Shown: one piece after another, positions 25,901 through 35,375 of the stretch
Layout: each line of letters starts with the position of its first letter
How positions within the stretch are numbered: position 1 is the first letter of the stretch
Assembly (NCBI RefSeq): GCF_907165205.1
Contig: NC_058190.1
Location: 42,396,116 to 42,460,115 of the forward strand
Length of the DNA: 64,000 nt
From: Coccinella septempunctata
Taxonomy: Eukaryota > Arthropoda > Insecta > Coleoptera > Coccinellidae
Direction of reading: 5' to 3'
Notes under the pieces: model-generated
The model's database searches: none
What the model saw: only the letters and a program-made list of their open reading frames with translations
Told to the model about the DNA's origin: nothing
Translations under genes and position numbers: made by a program

Positions 25901-28772
25901 CTTTCGAATCGGCCTATACCGCGTCGATCTGACAGTACCGTTACTTTTCGCGAATTGTAACAGCCTTTTAACGACCTCGACCAATCTCGTCGATCAAAGA
26001 ACTGCTCGCAGATGCAGGAAATGAAATCGTTCGCAGTGCCTTAATGAACCCGTAAAGAAGGCGAAGATAACGTTAATTCGGGTTCGAGCGGTCACTCTGT
26101 ATAATATTTCGCTCGTATGTTGTAGGTACGTACGTGCTCGGAATGTATGCCTTGTTGGTGGTTCCCGGAATCGAGGTTAGTGGTTCCTTCGTGGCCACGA
26201 GAAACGATTATTTTCGGGTGTCCCCAGACAAGTAACGGATTTTGGATTTTTCTGCCCTGAGGACGTACACTAGGCAGATTTCAGCGAACGTTTCGAAAAG
26301 TTTGCGATAGGATAAATAGCGATTGAATATTTTGCGAAAGAGTGATTAAAAAGTCAGGGTCTTAACTTAGGAATTGATGGCTCTAATTAAAATATGAAGT
26401 TTATTTCAAGTAAAATTTTTATCTTTCTCTAATCCCTTCGGAGTTGGGATGATGATGGTTTGATTTTTTTGAGGATATTGTACAGGGTGGGCAGAATTGG
26501 TGATACCTGAACTAGAACTTTTCATCCCAACGAGATAAAAGAAAATGAATGGCATATTACGGTCGTCTTTTTTCGAAAAACTAATGAAGCCATCAACTGC
26601 ATTCCTGCATCTTCTTTTGTTTTCGAGTTATAGGCCAAAATTGAAATTTGGGTGATTTCAACTTTGGTCATTATCTCCGTTTCTGTTTGTGCTAGGATGT
26701 TGAAATGAAAACATTATGCAGATACTTTTTGACAGCAATCCAGTGGCTTACTATGATTTTTCCCAACAGGTTTATTGGCTGAGCTATAACATAAAGTGAA
26801 GTGTTTTTCTCATGAAAAATGACGCCACTGGATTTCTATCAAAAAAGTGTCTTCATAATGTTTTCATTTCAACATTCTAGCACAAACAGAAACGGAGATA
26901 AGGGGATGTATTGATACCTAGTTAGCCTAGACCAGTTCCATGCATAAAAAAATATTGCGTTACCATAGCAACGGACCATAACTCATTAGAAGTGTCAGTG
27001 TGAAGTTTGAGGTCAAAAAAGTAAACCAAAGTTACGCAATAAATTAAAAGAAAGATGTCCACCGAAATTGTGAAAATCGAAAAATTGGAGTATCGAGCCA
27101 TCATCAAGTACCTGTATTTAAAAGGGTTAGGAGGTAAGCAGATTTACGAAGATATGCTTAATACCATTGGTGATCAATGTCCTTCGTATGCGACCGCAAA
27201 AAATTGGACTGCAAGCTTCAAAAGAGGTAAATTTTCCATTGAAGATGATGATCGATCGGGAAGGCCAGTTTCTGTGTCAGTCCCCGAAAATATAGATGCA
27301 GTTCATGACACGAATGTATCAGACCGTCGAATTCGGCTAAAACGGATATCTGAAGCACTGAATATTTCATACGAACGCGTTCATCATATATTTCACGTCA
27401 ATTTGGACATAAGACAAATGGCTGCAAAATGTATCCCCAAATGTTTGAATGTTGACCAAAAGCGTACAAAAGTAGAAGCATCGGGTGCGATCTGTGCTCG
27501 ATTTGAAAACGATATAGACTTCTTTAACCGAACTGTTACTATGGATGAGACTTGGGTACATTTGTACGATCGAGTAAGAAAGCATCAATAGATGGAATGC
27601 CGACACTCTGGTTCTCCAAGTCCTAAGAAGTTTCATGTCCAAAAATCTGCTGGAAAAGTTCTTGCTTCAGTTTTTTGGGATTGCCATGGAGTAATCATGA
27701 TTGATTTTTTTTGGATAAGGGTAGAACAATAACCGGAGATTACTATTCGACATTACTGACCACTCTACGGGAAGAAAATTAAAGAGATAAGATCCGGAAA
27801 GCTATCCAAAGTGTTTTGTGTTTGCAGGACAACGTCCCTGCACACAAATCTCATGTTGCCATGCAGAAAATTCGTGATTTAGGGTTTGAATTACTAGAAC
27901 ACCTCCCTCATTCAGCAGATTTTGCTCCATCCGACTATCATCTTTTTCCTCAATTGAAAAAAAGTTTGAAATATCGTAAAATTTCTTCCAACGAGGAGGT
28001 AATGAAAACTGTGGAGGTCTGGTTTGCAGAGCAAGCAGAAACATTTTTTTTAAAGGTCTAGAGACGTTGCAGGTTCGCTGTAATAAATGTATCCAGTTAA
28101 GAGAAGAATATGTTGAGTAATAAAATATTTTGACATTGAAATTTTGTTTGGTTTTATAGTAGGCTAAGAATTATTAAATATATCCTTGTAATGACCAAAC
28201 TTGAAATCGACCAAATTTCACTTTTTTCCTATAACTCGAAAACAAAAGAAGATAAAGGAATGCAGTTGATGTCAGTATTAGTATCTCGAAAAAATATAAA
28301 TAACCCATATTATATTCAGTAAAAATTTATTGAAAAGGAAAATATACAGGGTGCCATCTTTAGGGGGCTGTATTTAAGCAAGAGTTTCTAAAAAAATGTA
28401 TATGAAAGACTGACAGTGTTTTTTGACAAGGAATCACCCATCAAATATTGTTGCAACTATTCATTTAATTAACACCCTCTAGAATATAATATAAATATTT
28501 TGGTTTCTTCTTAAATATTTCATGTCTGAAATTGATCTATTTGAACGAAATTTCAATACGAATTCACATTTTTACGAACTGATGAAACGATCGATGATGA
28601 CACATTTAAGGGTAGAATAATAACAAACCTCTCCGCTTCCATGAAAATTCCCACTTCGTTCGCCCATTCCACCAACTGAACCTGTTCTCTGTTTGTAGGG
28701 CAACTATCTTGGCAGTCACAGCCTACTTGGAGGCGTTCCAGAAGATCGCAGATTCGGCTACGAACGCAAGGG
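10927..28772 (+). CDS. mim: Missing-in-metastasis / MTSS1 family I-BAR protein, first three coding exons
   Basis: Actin and membrane-bending adaptor with an N-terminal IMD (I-BAR) domain. Three exons were recognised: 10927-11001 (METHHIEREN then ALGGLFHQIIQDMK), 25822-25883 (NGMPLWEDLIAKATKLHSSL) and 28699-28772 (ILAVTAYLEAFQKIADSATN, then ARG). Vertebrate MTSS1 has ALGGLFQTIISDMK, then YPVWEDFINKAGKLQ, then AAAAFLDAFQKVADMATNTRG, so the match is collinear. Junction phases 0 and 2 are consistent, and the third exon ends in phase 1 before ggtaagtag. Together they make helix 1 of the IMD. Introns of 14.8 kb and 2.8 kb hold the repeats listed below. The next exon (the REIGSALTR region) was not found up to 64000; it is either further right or was missed. 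The cuticular protein gene at 36-43 kb would then lie antisense in an intron. Confidence 0.88.
11002..16253. other. mim intron 1, first part, nothing coding seen
   Basis: About 5 kb of AT-rich intron. One CAGGGTG element end starts at 14031 (CAGGGTGCTTCTTGCAGTC, preceded by TATA). Reading frames here are short and show no family motifs. A higher-GC patch lies around 15600-15850. Confidence 0.5.
16254..17700 (+). repeat. Tandem satellite of about 180 bp, interrupted by a MITE
   Basis: Copies start with GTCAGTTAAAAATTCGTCAA at 16254 and 17415, with a third, partial, more diverged copy from about 17590. Each runs through a block near GAACGGTTGCACC, a CTAGAAGAATTACTC block, GATCTACGATGGTTTTTCTG and TTCCCAAAAA. 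A further copy, internally deleted, is split by the insertion at 16478-17346: its halves are 16437-16477 and 17347-17412. The array is short (about 3.5 units) and diverged, so it is an old intronic minisatellite. Confidence 0.65.
16478..17346. mobile_element. MITE, 869 bp, CAGGGTG ends, inserted in satellite
   Basis: Left end CAGGGTGTTTTCAAAGTTTA and right end, read in reverse, CGGGGTGTATTTGAAGGTGA, both followed by T-rich stretches. Flanks read AATATA and TATATCAC. An uninterrupted satellite unit (CTTTTATAATATGTATCACA near 16330) gives the empty site, so the limits are firm. No transposase frame inside; non-autonomous. TA or TATA target duplication. Confidence 0.65.
17700..18369. other. mim intron 1, no gene seen
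   Basis: Intronic DNA with a short AACCTAACCTAACC run near 18235-18255 and no coding evidence. Confidence 0.4.
18370..18930. other. GC- and CpG-rich patch in mim intron 1
   Basis: About 550 bp that is far richer in G, C and CpG than its surroundings. Long frames are open on both strands (for example 18434-18928 on the minus strand, 164 codons), as expected by chance where stop codons are rare. No protein family was recognised on either strand. It could be an internal promoter, a non-coding exon or an alternative first exon of mim. It is followed at about 18950 by a repeat of the CAGGGTGGGCAAAATTCG type. Confidence 0.35.
18950..19570 (+). repeat. Two related MITE ends of the GGGCAAAATTCGATG type
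   Basis: At 18952 and at 19490 the sequence reads AAAATTCG(A/G)TGG, then TTGAATGGCA, then CTCTGTAAC. The second copy starts CAGGGTGGGCAAAATTCGAT and continues GAGCTAGGG, AAAATGAATGGCAC. A third diverged copy lies at about 39085-39185 and a related one begins at 26481. They are fragments of one dispersed family. Confidence 0.5.
19600..21390. other. mim intron 1, no gene recognised
   Basis: AT-rich. Around 20390-20480 there is a stretch (AAAATGAGTTT, ACTTGAAAACAAAAGAAGAT) that recurs at 39550-39600 and, more loosely, at 28235-28265, so it is a dispersed repeat. The minus frame at 20054-20542 has low complexity and no motifs. Confidence 0.4.
21395..21720 (+). repeat. Dispersed repeat, empty-site copy
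   Basis: Matches 44130-44391 plus 48035-48130. Shared landmarks are CTCTTG then a CAACGAGC block, GACTTCTGGTTCCCAA, TTGATTGATTTGACTTTTC, AACATTTCTGGTATACAATA and CAATTTCATTTTGGGCT. Here the sequence is continuous; in the other copy a MITE carrying a LINE interrupts it right after ATACAATA. The nature of the repeat is unknown. Confidence 0.6.
21755..23070. repeat. Pair of related dispersed repeats flanking a MITE
   Basis: At about 21779-21900 and 22937-23060 both read GATGTGGCCGATACTTGA, then a stretch ending in ACTACACGTGTT- or ACGACACATGTT-like sequence, then TCACAATAGCATCTTC or TCACAATTGCATCTTC. A third, looser copy is at 63780-63900. No coding potential; family unknown. Confidence 0.5.
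22219..22768. mobile_element. Palindromic MITE family A, copy 1 (550 bp)
   Basis: Left end CAGGGTGAGCGTTTGACTCG, then TACAAATATTTTAACAGTA. The right end is its reverse complement (TACTGTTAAAATATTTGTACGAG... ending CACCCTG at 22768). Further inside, the arms still pair (GAATCGGCTCGGTTTGAAAG against GGGCCGAATCGGAAAA). Flanks TATA and TATA fit a TA or TATA target duplication. No open transposase frame, so it depends on a partner element, probably of the Tc1/mariner type to judge by the TA target. Sister copies: 44392-48034 (interrupted) and 54133-54756. Confidence 0.8.
23838..25673. mobile_element. Non-autonomous inverted-repeat element with CTCGAGCGTGTCAGATT motifs, 1.84 kb
   Basis: The ends are inverted copies of TAGTTGGGGAGCC, and both continue to ATTTACTCGAGCGTG about 30 bp inside. 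The motif CTCGAGCGTGTCAGATT or its complement recurs at about 24013, 24276, 24935 and 25622. The middle is also palindromic: TTGCTTCAGACAAAATTTGT near 24597 pairs with the region near 24440. A family X MITE (24973-25550) is inserted near the right end. Frames at 24327-24536 and 24597-24977 show no transposase motif. The superfamily is not identified. Confidence 0.6.
24973..25550 (+). mobile_element. MITE family X, copy 1 (about 578 bp)
   Basis: Begins GGTAATACTACTTCTGACGA and ends TTGAGGAGAATTCCCC, so the ends are short inverted repeats of roughly GGGGAATACTCCT. Inside are TTTGAAATAACCATTTCAAC, GGCAACGTCGACTGAAATAT, GATAATAAAGGACAACAAAT and GTTGCCAAGTCG. The subterminal blocks TTTAAAGCGTTTCG and CGAAGCGATTTAAA pair with each other. 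No transposase. Five copies occur in this window. Sits inside the element at 23838-25673. Confidence 0.7.
26901..28188 (+). mobile_element. Mariner transposon, 1288 bp, TA target duplication
   Basis: Flanked by TA at 26899-26900 and 28189-28190. The terminal inverted repeats are about 30 bp and imperfect: AGGGGATGTATTGATA... at the left and, reversed, CAAGGATATATTTAATA... at the right, both reaching TTAGCCTA. The length is typical for mariner. The opposite palindrome arm provides the pre-insertion sequence, so the ends are exact to the base. It contains a disabled transposase gene. Confidence 0.85.
27055..28061 (+). pseudogene. Mariner transposase (DD34D), disabled
   Basis: ATG at 27055 opens a 178-codon frame with the paired-like helix-turn-helix N-terminus (CPSYATAKNWTASFKRGKFS, RSGRPVSV) and the first catalytic Asp in VTMDETWVHLYD. 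The frame stops at 27589 (CAATAG, where the sister copy at 58 kb has CAATCG). There is also a frame slip in the T-run near 27705 and an in-frame TAA near 27780. It resumes with CLQDNVPAHKS (second Asp) and FAPSDYHLFPQLK (third Asp, 34 residues on). All three catalytic residues are present but no single frame joins them. The WVPHELT-like linker is poorly preserved. Confidence 0.85.
28347..28698. other. End of mim intron 2
   Basis: Contains one CAGGGTGCCATCTTTAGGGG element end at 28346 and AT-rich sequence up to the acceptor at 28698. No gene. Confidence 0.4.
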
Positions 28773-30940
28773 GTAAGTAGATTTATTAGCCGACGTTAAT
28801 CAATTCAACCCTCCAGCCCTCCTTCGCTTGCAGTGGTGTTATACCGACGACTCGACTCTCATAACTTTGAGATCGAGCCCGTGAAAAATCTTTGCTCTGG
28901 AGCTCAAGGCGTTTGCTCTCGAACGTCCTGACAGATTGCATATTATCGTTTTATGGGCCTTTTTGCTGGAACACTTGGGCATGAAGCGATTGAGTTATTC
29001 ATCAACGAGCCTCAAGGTTTTGTTGAGTGTGTCATATACAAACATGGTTCTCGTTGATGGGGCTCATTTTTCCAAGAAGCAAACATACAAATTTCTTAAA
29101 TTCCAATTTCATGTATTTTCTACCATGGCCAACAAACAAAGATCTAACTCCAATGTCCTGTCCTGCTTCTTTTTTTCTGAATGTAACCTAACGTGGTGAG
29201 AAAAAATATGGATTATCTGAGTGGTAAATTAAGGGAAAAGATGCCTGTTTCATTGAGATTCCGAAATGGTATAACTCACTGTATTTCCGACAGATAAAGT
29301 CTTATTACAGTGAGTCAAGGCCTAATTTAACACCTTTTGTGAAATTCAATTTAAGAAAGCGATACCAAATTCAAAATTGTTATTTTCTCTCGTTCTCTTT
29401 TATTATTGAACCCTAGAGTTATGAAATTAATATTTTCAAATCGATTGCAAGTAATGAAATTGTACTTTATTTTTAGTTTTCTTTCCTAGTTACAAAAGTG
29501 CTAAAATTCACTTCATTATTACGATTGGTTTAGTCTGCTTGCATGTTACATTACTGTTGCTTGAAATTTTCAAAAGGTTCAATCAAACTAGTCCTTGACT
29601 TATTTGTTGCAATAGGAATTTAGTTACTATTAAATGCTGGAAAAACACTTAGTTATATCATTTCGGAATCTCAACGAAACAAGCATGTATCATCTTAATT
29701 TGGCCTTCAGGTGACCGTTTTTTTAAGTTAAACTTGAAAAAAGCAAAACAGGAAATTTGAAATAGATATGTATTTAAAAAAAAAACTATGCATTCTCCCC
29801 AAAAATCATAAATACATTCGATATTGTGTCCATCCAGGAATACTATCCAGAAAACAGATTGAAAAATTCCTTCATTTTGAATCTTGCCACCAAAAAGAGC
29901 TAGTGTAATTTTTTTTATTTTTCCAAATTCTCAAATATCCCGAAAACCGAATAACTTTTACTAAACAGGTTCTCTTCCCGCATCTACCATATTATTATGC
30001 ATTCATATCGCCACACCATGTATATTAGATGTTGCTCTTAAAATGGAAACGTTTTTGGATCTAATGAGAAAATTAAACAGTTCTGACTAATCGTCAGATC
30101 GAGGCAATTAGGATTGTTTTTATCGTGATATAACGTAATATGAGGCCATTACCTCCTGGCGATAATGGACGATAAGAACATTTTCTTATCTCTTCCCAGT
30201 TGTTAGTGGAAAATCTTTCTTATCAGGAAGAAATTCCTGCTATCTACCGAGTACCAGTCTCCCCACATACGAAACTGACGCAGCTGTCTTCGGTAGTTGA
30301 TATATGAGTTCGTTGGAGTTGTTCGACATTCTCGTTGGAATTGAGAATGAACGATAAATCGAAGAAAATCTGTTATTTATACGTCCAACAATCTGCTGAC
30401 AGATCGTAGGAGAAAATCTGGGTATTTTCCACATTTATAACTTTTTGTTGCACGTTAAGCGATAGCTTTCAAGTTGCTAGCTGACTAAAGAGGTCAGAAA
30501 TAGAACTTCTTAGAAAATTCATTGCTAAAATATAAAAATCATTATTTTAGCACTACTAAAGGAGAAATTGAAGTAAGCCTCAAATTGGGTATGAAATTGT
30601 CTGTTGGTATTATACCCCATACTTAAGAGGGGTCTAGACCGTTTCAGTAGTCAGTTCAAAAAGCGAAAAGGTTTATCTTAGGTCAGAAACCACTAACTTA
30701 TATGGTTTTTATATGGTATATTTTCATTTTAATTGAATTCGAACAGTTCTTCATTTCGGAAAGACAAATAGTTTTATTCGCCAAAACGTCACAGAAAATA
30801 GATTTTTTTTTATTGAAGAACAAATTTTCATTCATGTTATTCACTTTCCGAGGTGAAATGCTTGGTTCAATGAATTTTCACCTAGAAAAATTTCTCGTAA
30901 AGTGTCGTCATTGATTAGAATTCGAAACCTGGTGAAATTG
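28773..30940. other. Probable mim intron 3, nothing recognised
   Basis: AT-rich sequence with short frames only. The frame at 28936-29199 shows no motif and no homology I recognise. Confidence 0.4.
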
Positions 30941-30949
30941 AAAAAAGAC

Positions 30950-31600
30950 TTTCGTAAAGTTGTTCCAACTTTTCGACGAAAATAATGTAAATTCCGCAAC
31001 TTCTACTGATCGTTCAAGTGCTCTGGCAACACCCCACATTCTGGTAGTCTTTACCCCCTTAAGGCTAATACAGATGACGAGAATGTCCCGTGGTATAAAC
31101 TCCTCAAACAATCCGAAATCACTTGATCTGCCTGACAACACATTTGCATACTTTCGATCATATCGATGAAGTAGCTTTGATCCATTTCTCTCTAGAGTTG
31201 ATGTAAAAGCCGTCTGAGTTCTTGAAGTGTATGTGGAGGTGATTGATGAGAATCCAAACGTCTTTGTAGCTGATCCCAAGCGTGTTCAATGGGATTAATG
31301 TCTGGCTACAGAATTCACGTACTCATTGGTCCATTCCAGTCGAAGTCGTTGATCTTAAGTTTGTGGAATCCTTCGACAAACTGTTTCAGTCGAAACCGAA
31401 ACACCAAAAGCGTTCTGAAGCCGCTGTTGCGGTTAAACACAGTCAGAAACCGATCTTGTGCAGGAGCGGTAGATCTTAGGCGTCCATGTCTCGATCACGT
31501 TTCCAGTTTCCCGATATCGATGAAGGAGCTGGGAAACTACGCTTTCACAATAGCCCCATTAGCTTCATCCGTACTAAGTTACGTTAACTGAGCATTATAG
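30950..31600 (-). pseudogene. Tc1-like transposase remnant with the catalytic core deleted
   Basis: Read on the minus strand, about 31590-31320 has the helix-turn-helix part (VSQLLHRYRETGNVIETW, SVSTETVCRRIPQT). It is joined almost directly, at about 31305, to PDINPIEHAWDQLQRR and then YFIDMIESMQMCCQA (31165-31120), the C-terminus of Tc1 transposases. The roughly 120 residues between, with the first two catalytic acids, are missing. Stops and frame changes are present. This is the layout of an internally deleted, non-autonomous derivative or a decayed copy. Confidence 0.7.
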
Positions 31601-31784
31601 CAAAACAAATTCTCAAATTTTGAATCAGAGTTGATTGTAAGAACGTAAAACAATAACGAGCCAAACGAGAAATACTTGCCTAGAACTGAAAAAAGTCATC
31701 AAACGAGGAGCAAGAGAATCCAGTCAGATATAAGAGAGTAAACATTTGATTTCTCATAAATGAACACGTTTGGAGGTCAAGAAT

Positions 31785-32742
31785 CGGATATTTATAATTT
31801 AAAGCGTTTCGTTTTTATTGCACAAGTTGGCAACATCGACTGAAATATGCGTTGATAATAAAGGATAACAAATACACTATCTTGATGAGATAGACAAAGA
31901 TGGCTGGGTATGAAGTCTGCGACGAACGAGGAAGGTCGTAAAATTTTATGGGATTTTTTTGGCCGTTCGCTGTTGAGGCTCGCCAGTGAGTACGTGCTTT
32001 ATGATGGCTGTACATCAACCCCTGTTATTTTATAAATAAGCCATTGTTCTTTCTTTTTATTTTCTAGTAGGCGCTGTTGCCAAATCGTAAACTAGAAACG
32101 AAGCGATTTAAATTTCAAAACCTTATATTTGAAGAATGATTCTGAATAGTTTCCGCGGTGCATTTGGAAAATTCATCAATGAAACTCATAATTATTCAGT
32201 TTAAACTGAATAAGTATGAGTTTAATTCACGATTTTTTCAAATTCCCCGCGGAAACTATTCAGAATCATCCTTCAAATATGGGGTTTCAAAATTTAAATC
32301 GCTTTGAGCGGAGTTTAAGATTTGGCAACAGCGCATACAAGACAATGAAAAGAACAATGTCCGATCAGCTTCTTTATAAAATAACAGCTGTTGATCTACA
32401 GGCGCGTAGTTACTGGCGAGCTTCAACTGCAACCGGCCATAAAAATCCCATAAAATTTTACGACCTTCCTCGTTCGTCGCAGACTTCATAGACAGCCATC
32501 TTTGTCTATCTCATCAAGATAATGCATTTGTTGTCCTTTATTATCAAGGCATATTTCAGTCGATGTTGCCAGCTTATACAATTCTCACAAAGCGGTTTAA
32601 ATACGGTCTAAATACCCATTTTTATTTTTAATTTTTAAGTGCTTAAAATAACTTTTTTTCGGGAAACGGTTGAAATGGTTATTTCAAAGTGTGACGTTTC
32701 AAAGATACTTCATGAAAAATTCGTCAGAAGGAGTATTCCCTA
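31785..32742. repeat. Fused tail-to-tail dimer of MITE family X (copies 2 and 3)
   Basis: Copy 2 (plus, about 31785-32203) and copy 3 (minus, about 32204-32742) meet at the palindrome CAGTTTAAACTG centred near 32203. Both lack the last 60 or so bases of the complete family member (the part ending GAGGAGAATTCCCC), so the fusion is between truncated units. Copy 2 also lacks its first 130 bases or so. Together they form a long inverted repeat with arms of more than 400 bp and no spacer. Confidence 0.7.
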
Positions 32743-32749
32743 TTCCCCG

Positions 32750-33387
32750 CAAACGATAAGATGTGTACCTCTATAAAGTATTCAATAGAGTAATTTTGGT
32801 CTTTTCTGCGAAGGTCTTCCACTCTTTCTCGAAGTGGTAAATCCCAGAAATCCTCAAGGACCCCGCTCTCAACAATTCCTTCCAGTTTCCGTCTAAACCA
32901 CCAGGATTAATTAAAAATTAATTTAGTTAAGCCCTCACTTCGTGCCTATCGATTAATCCCCAGAACAGCTGACGAACACTACGGCCTTCTGGATTAATCC
33001 CATGACCGAAAAACAAGCGTCGACCGAAAGGGAACAGCGGGAGATCCCGCACGAGCACGGCCGACCCCGATGGTGCAACGTCCTCTCGACGGAACCACTG
33101 GGTGGCGTCGCGACGCTAGCGCGTGGAATGTGGGTCAATCGATGGGCCGCGGGCGATCTGGCTGCACATTTCTGGACGTCGTCCGGTCGATAAAGTAAAT
33201 ATTTGCGGTCCCGATATGGGAAATTACATTATGCCGAACGGGGAAATTGCTGGGAAAGTTTTGGGGCGAAATTTAGGCATTTATACAGGCTCGTTCACCT
33301 CGAACGTCCATCAGACGTTTATGGAGAATCGTATGCTATACGATTCTCTATTTTCTTCCTGAAATATTTTCAGATTTCTGACTATAC
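32750..33387. other. Spacer with a CpG-rich patch at 32990-33200
   Basis: No gene recognised. The patch at 32990-33200 is GC- and CpG-rich and open in several frames, without family motifs. A small perfect hairpin (AGAATCGTAT, 3-nt loop, ATACGATTCT) lies at about 33325-33347. Confidence 0.35.
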
Positions 33388-34360
33388 CGGAAACAACCTG
33401 CTAACTTTCATATTTCAAATGGCACACCCAGTATATCTTTGCATCGTTAGATAACTGATTTGACTGCAATTTCATACAAGAGTATGACATACCCTGGGTA
33501 AAAACTCATCGGTTTATGAGGTATTGGAGTTCTATGAAAAAAATGGGAGTAATGGGAGTTCCCACTTTTTGGAATGTTTCTGTTGATGAGGTTTTTTGCA
33601 AAAAATCTTCACCATTTTCAACTTTTCTATTATGTCTAATAATGTTTGCAGTTTGCACCTGACATGTACAGGGTGTTTATGAGAAGATCAAATTGGACAA
33701 ATTGAATTAATCAAAACTCAAGACTTTCAAATTAAAACCTATATTTTTCATTATTTCAGTCGATTCTAGGTAAGGGAGGAAGGGGTTATCAGAATAAACC
33801 TTATAACTTGAATTCAGAGAAAATTATGAATTTTTAACAATTCCAACAGTTCATTACATGAAGTCCCTTAAGTCACAGTACTACATTGGTAGTGTGGCTC
33901 TTTTCCTTTCTTTCAAGTTTTCTTCGAAAAAAAATACTCTGAAAGTTTTGACTTTAAGTAAAGGGGTTTATTTAGGTAACCTTCCCCTTTTTCACGTAAA
34001 TTCGACTGAAATAATAGAAAATATAAGTTGAAATTTAAAAATCTTGAATTCGATTCGTCCAACTCGATGATCTTCTCAGGAACACCCTGTACGTTTTGGG
34101 CCCAAAAAGTGAACAGTTTTATAATAATACTAGCTAATGGCATAATTTAAAATGGTAAAGTTTTCTTCGAAAAAATCTCCCCAGTGAAAAAATTAAATGA
34201 AGTTTGACCGTTTTCACCCCATTTTTTTCAGGAGAATCCAAATTACTCATAAGCCGTTAAGTTTTATCCAAGGTATGCCACACTTATCTGTTGTTGAAAT
34301 AATCGATCTTTAAATATATACTGGGTGTGCCATTTGAAATAAGAAGGAAGTAGGTTTCCG
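33388..34360. repeat. Large inverted repeat with a MITE at its centre
   Basis: The left arm (about 33388-33570) reads GGAAACAACCTGC, TTTCAAATGGCACACCCAGT, GACATACCCTGGGTAAAA and TCGGTTTATGAG. The right arm (about 34190-34360), reversed, reads GGAAACCTACTTC, TTTCAAATGGCACACCCAGT, GGCATACCTTGGATAAAA and ACGGCTTATGAG. A separate CAGGGTG MITE lies between the arms. Outer limits are uncertain by tens of bases. Confidence 0.6.
33669..34089. mobile_element. Palindromic MITE, 421 bp, CAGGGTG ends
   Basis: Starts CAGGGTGTTTATGAGAAGAT and ends with the complement (ATCTTCTCAGGAACACCCTG). Internal arms also pair (TTATTTCAGTCGATTCTAGG against TAAATTCGACTGAAATAATA). The flanking TA on both sides suggests a TA target duplication. 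No coding capacity. The right arm motif (ACCTAAATAAAC when reversed) recurs at 48594, where another CAGGGT end starts at 48552. Confidence 0.7.
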
Positions 34361-34802
34361 ATATAACAGGGAGTTATGAAATTATGATTTCTTCTCTATA
34401 AACGTGTAATAAGCCATCACGATGAACTAACCCGTATTTGATTTCACATTTTAAAAACGCTGGGAACTTATGTTTTTTATTCTTGGTGGTAGAAAGGTTT
34501 CAAATCGTCCGGAATTGCGTAGAGCATGCGCAGATTTGTTTTGTCGACCTTTAAAATGTATCTGCGCTTGCTCTGTACAGTTTTAAATGGATTCGAACCG
34601 TTGTACACCCAAAGATACTGCAATAACATATTATAGGAAAGTGATTTCTCATTATTGAGAACTATTCCCTAAAAAAACTAGAATTCGGACACCACATTCA
34701 TAAAATACATTTTAACTGGTGGTAACCAGTCAACAAGCTTGTGATGGTGCCTTTCATGAGCTGAACTCGAAAAAATTCTAAAGTGAAAGTTCCTTTTTAA
34801 TA

Positions 34803-35375
34803 GGGAATACTCCTTCTGACGAAAATAATGTATTTTTTATGAAATATCTTTAAAACGTCACAATTTGAAATAACCATTTTCCAAAAAAATATTTTAAGTA
34901 CTTGAAAATTAAAAAAATATGGGTATTTACAATTTAAAGCGCTTCGATCCTATTGCACAAGTTGGCAACATCGACTGAAATATGCGTTGATAATAAAGGA
35001 CAACAAATACACTATCTTGATGACATAGACAAAGATGGCTGTCTATGAAGTCTGCGACGAATGAGGAAGGTCGTTTAATTTTATGGGATTTTATGGCCAG
35101 TTGCTGTTGAGGCTCGCCAGTGAGTACGCGCCTTATGATGGCTGCAAATCAATAGCTGTTATTTTATTAACAGGCCACTGTTCTTTTTATTTTATAGTAG
35201 GCGCTGTTGCCAAATCGTAAACTAGGAACGAAGTGACTTAAATTTTAAAACCTCATATTTGAAGAATGATTTTGACTAGTTTCCGCGATGCATTTGAAAA
35301 ATTCATTAATTAAACTCATTATTATTAAGTTCAAACCTCCATATGCTGTGATAACCCAAATTGAGGAGAATTCCT
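34803..35375 (+). mobile_element. MITE family X, copy 4 (about 573 bp)
   Basis: Most complete copy: begins GGGAATACTCCTTCTGACGA and ends TTGAGGAGAATTCCTC. Contains the family blocks TTGGCAACATCGACTGAAAT, GATAATAAAGGACAACAAAT, GTTGCCAAATCGTAAACTAG and CATATTTGAAGAATGATTTT. No transposase frame. Confidence 0.7.

Larger units (their letters stand above)
26481..28346. mobile_element. Palindromic element carrying a nested mariner
   Basis: Left arm from about 26570 to 26748 and right arm from 26824 to 26898, resuming at 28191-28296. The arms share TTTCGAGTTATAGGCC / CCTATAACTCGAAAAC, TCTTCTTTTGTTTTC, ATCTCCGTTTCTGTTTGTGC and AACATTATG-type blocks as reverse complements. The left end reads CAGGGTGGGCAGAATTGG. 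The right boundary is less clear, because homology fades near 28296 before the CAGGGTG at 28346. Without the mariner, the arm reads across GGAGATAATGACC, as its partner does. Confidence 0.65.
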
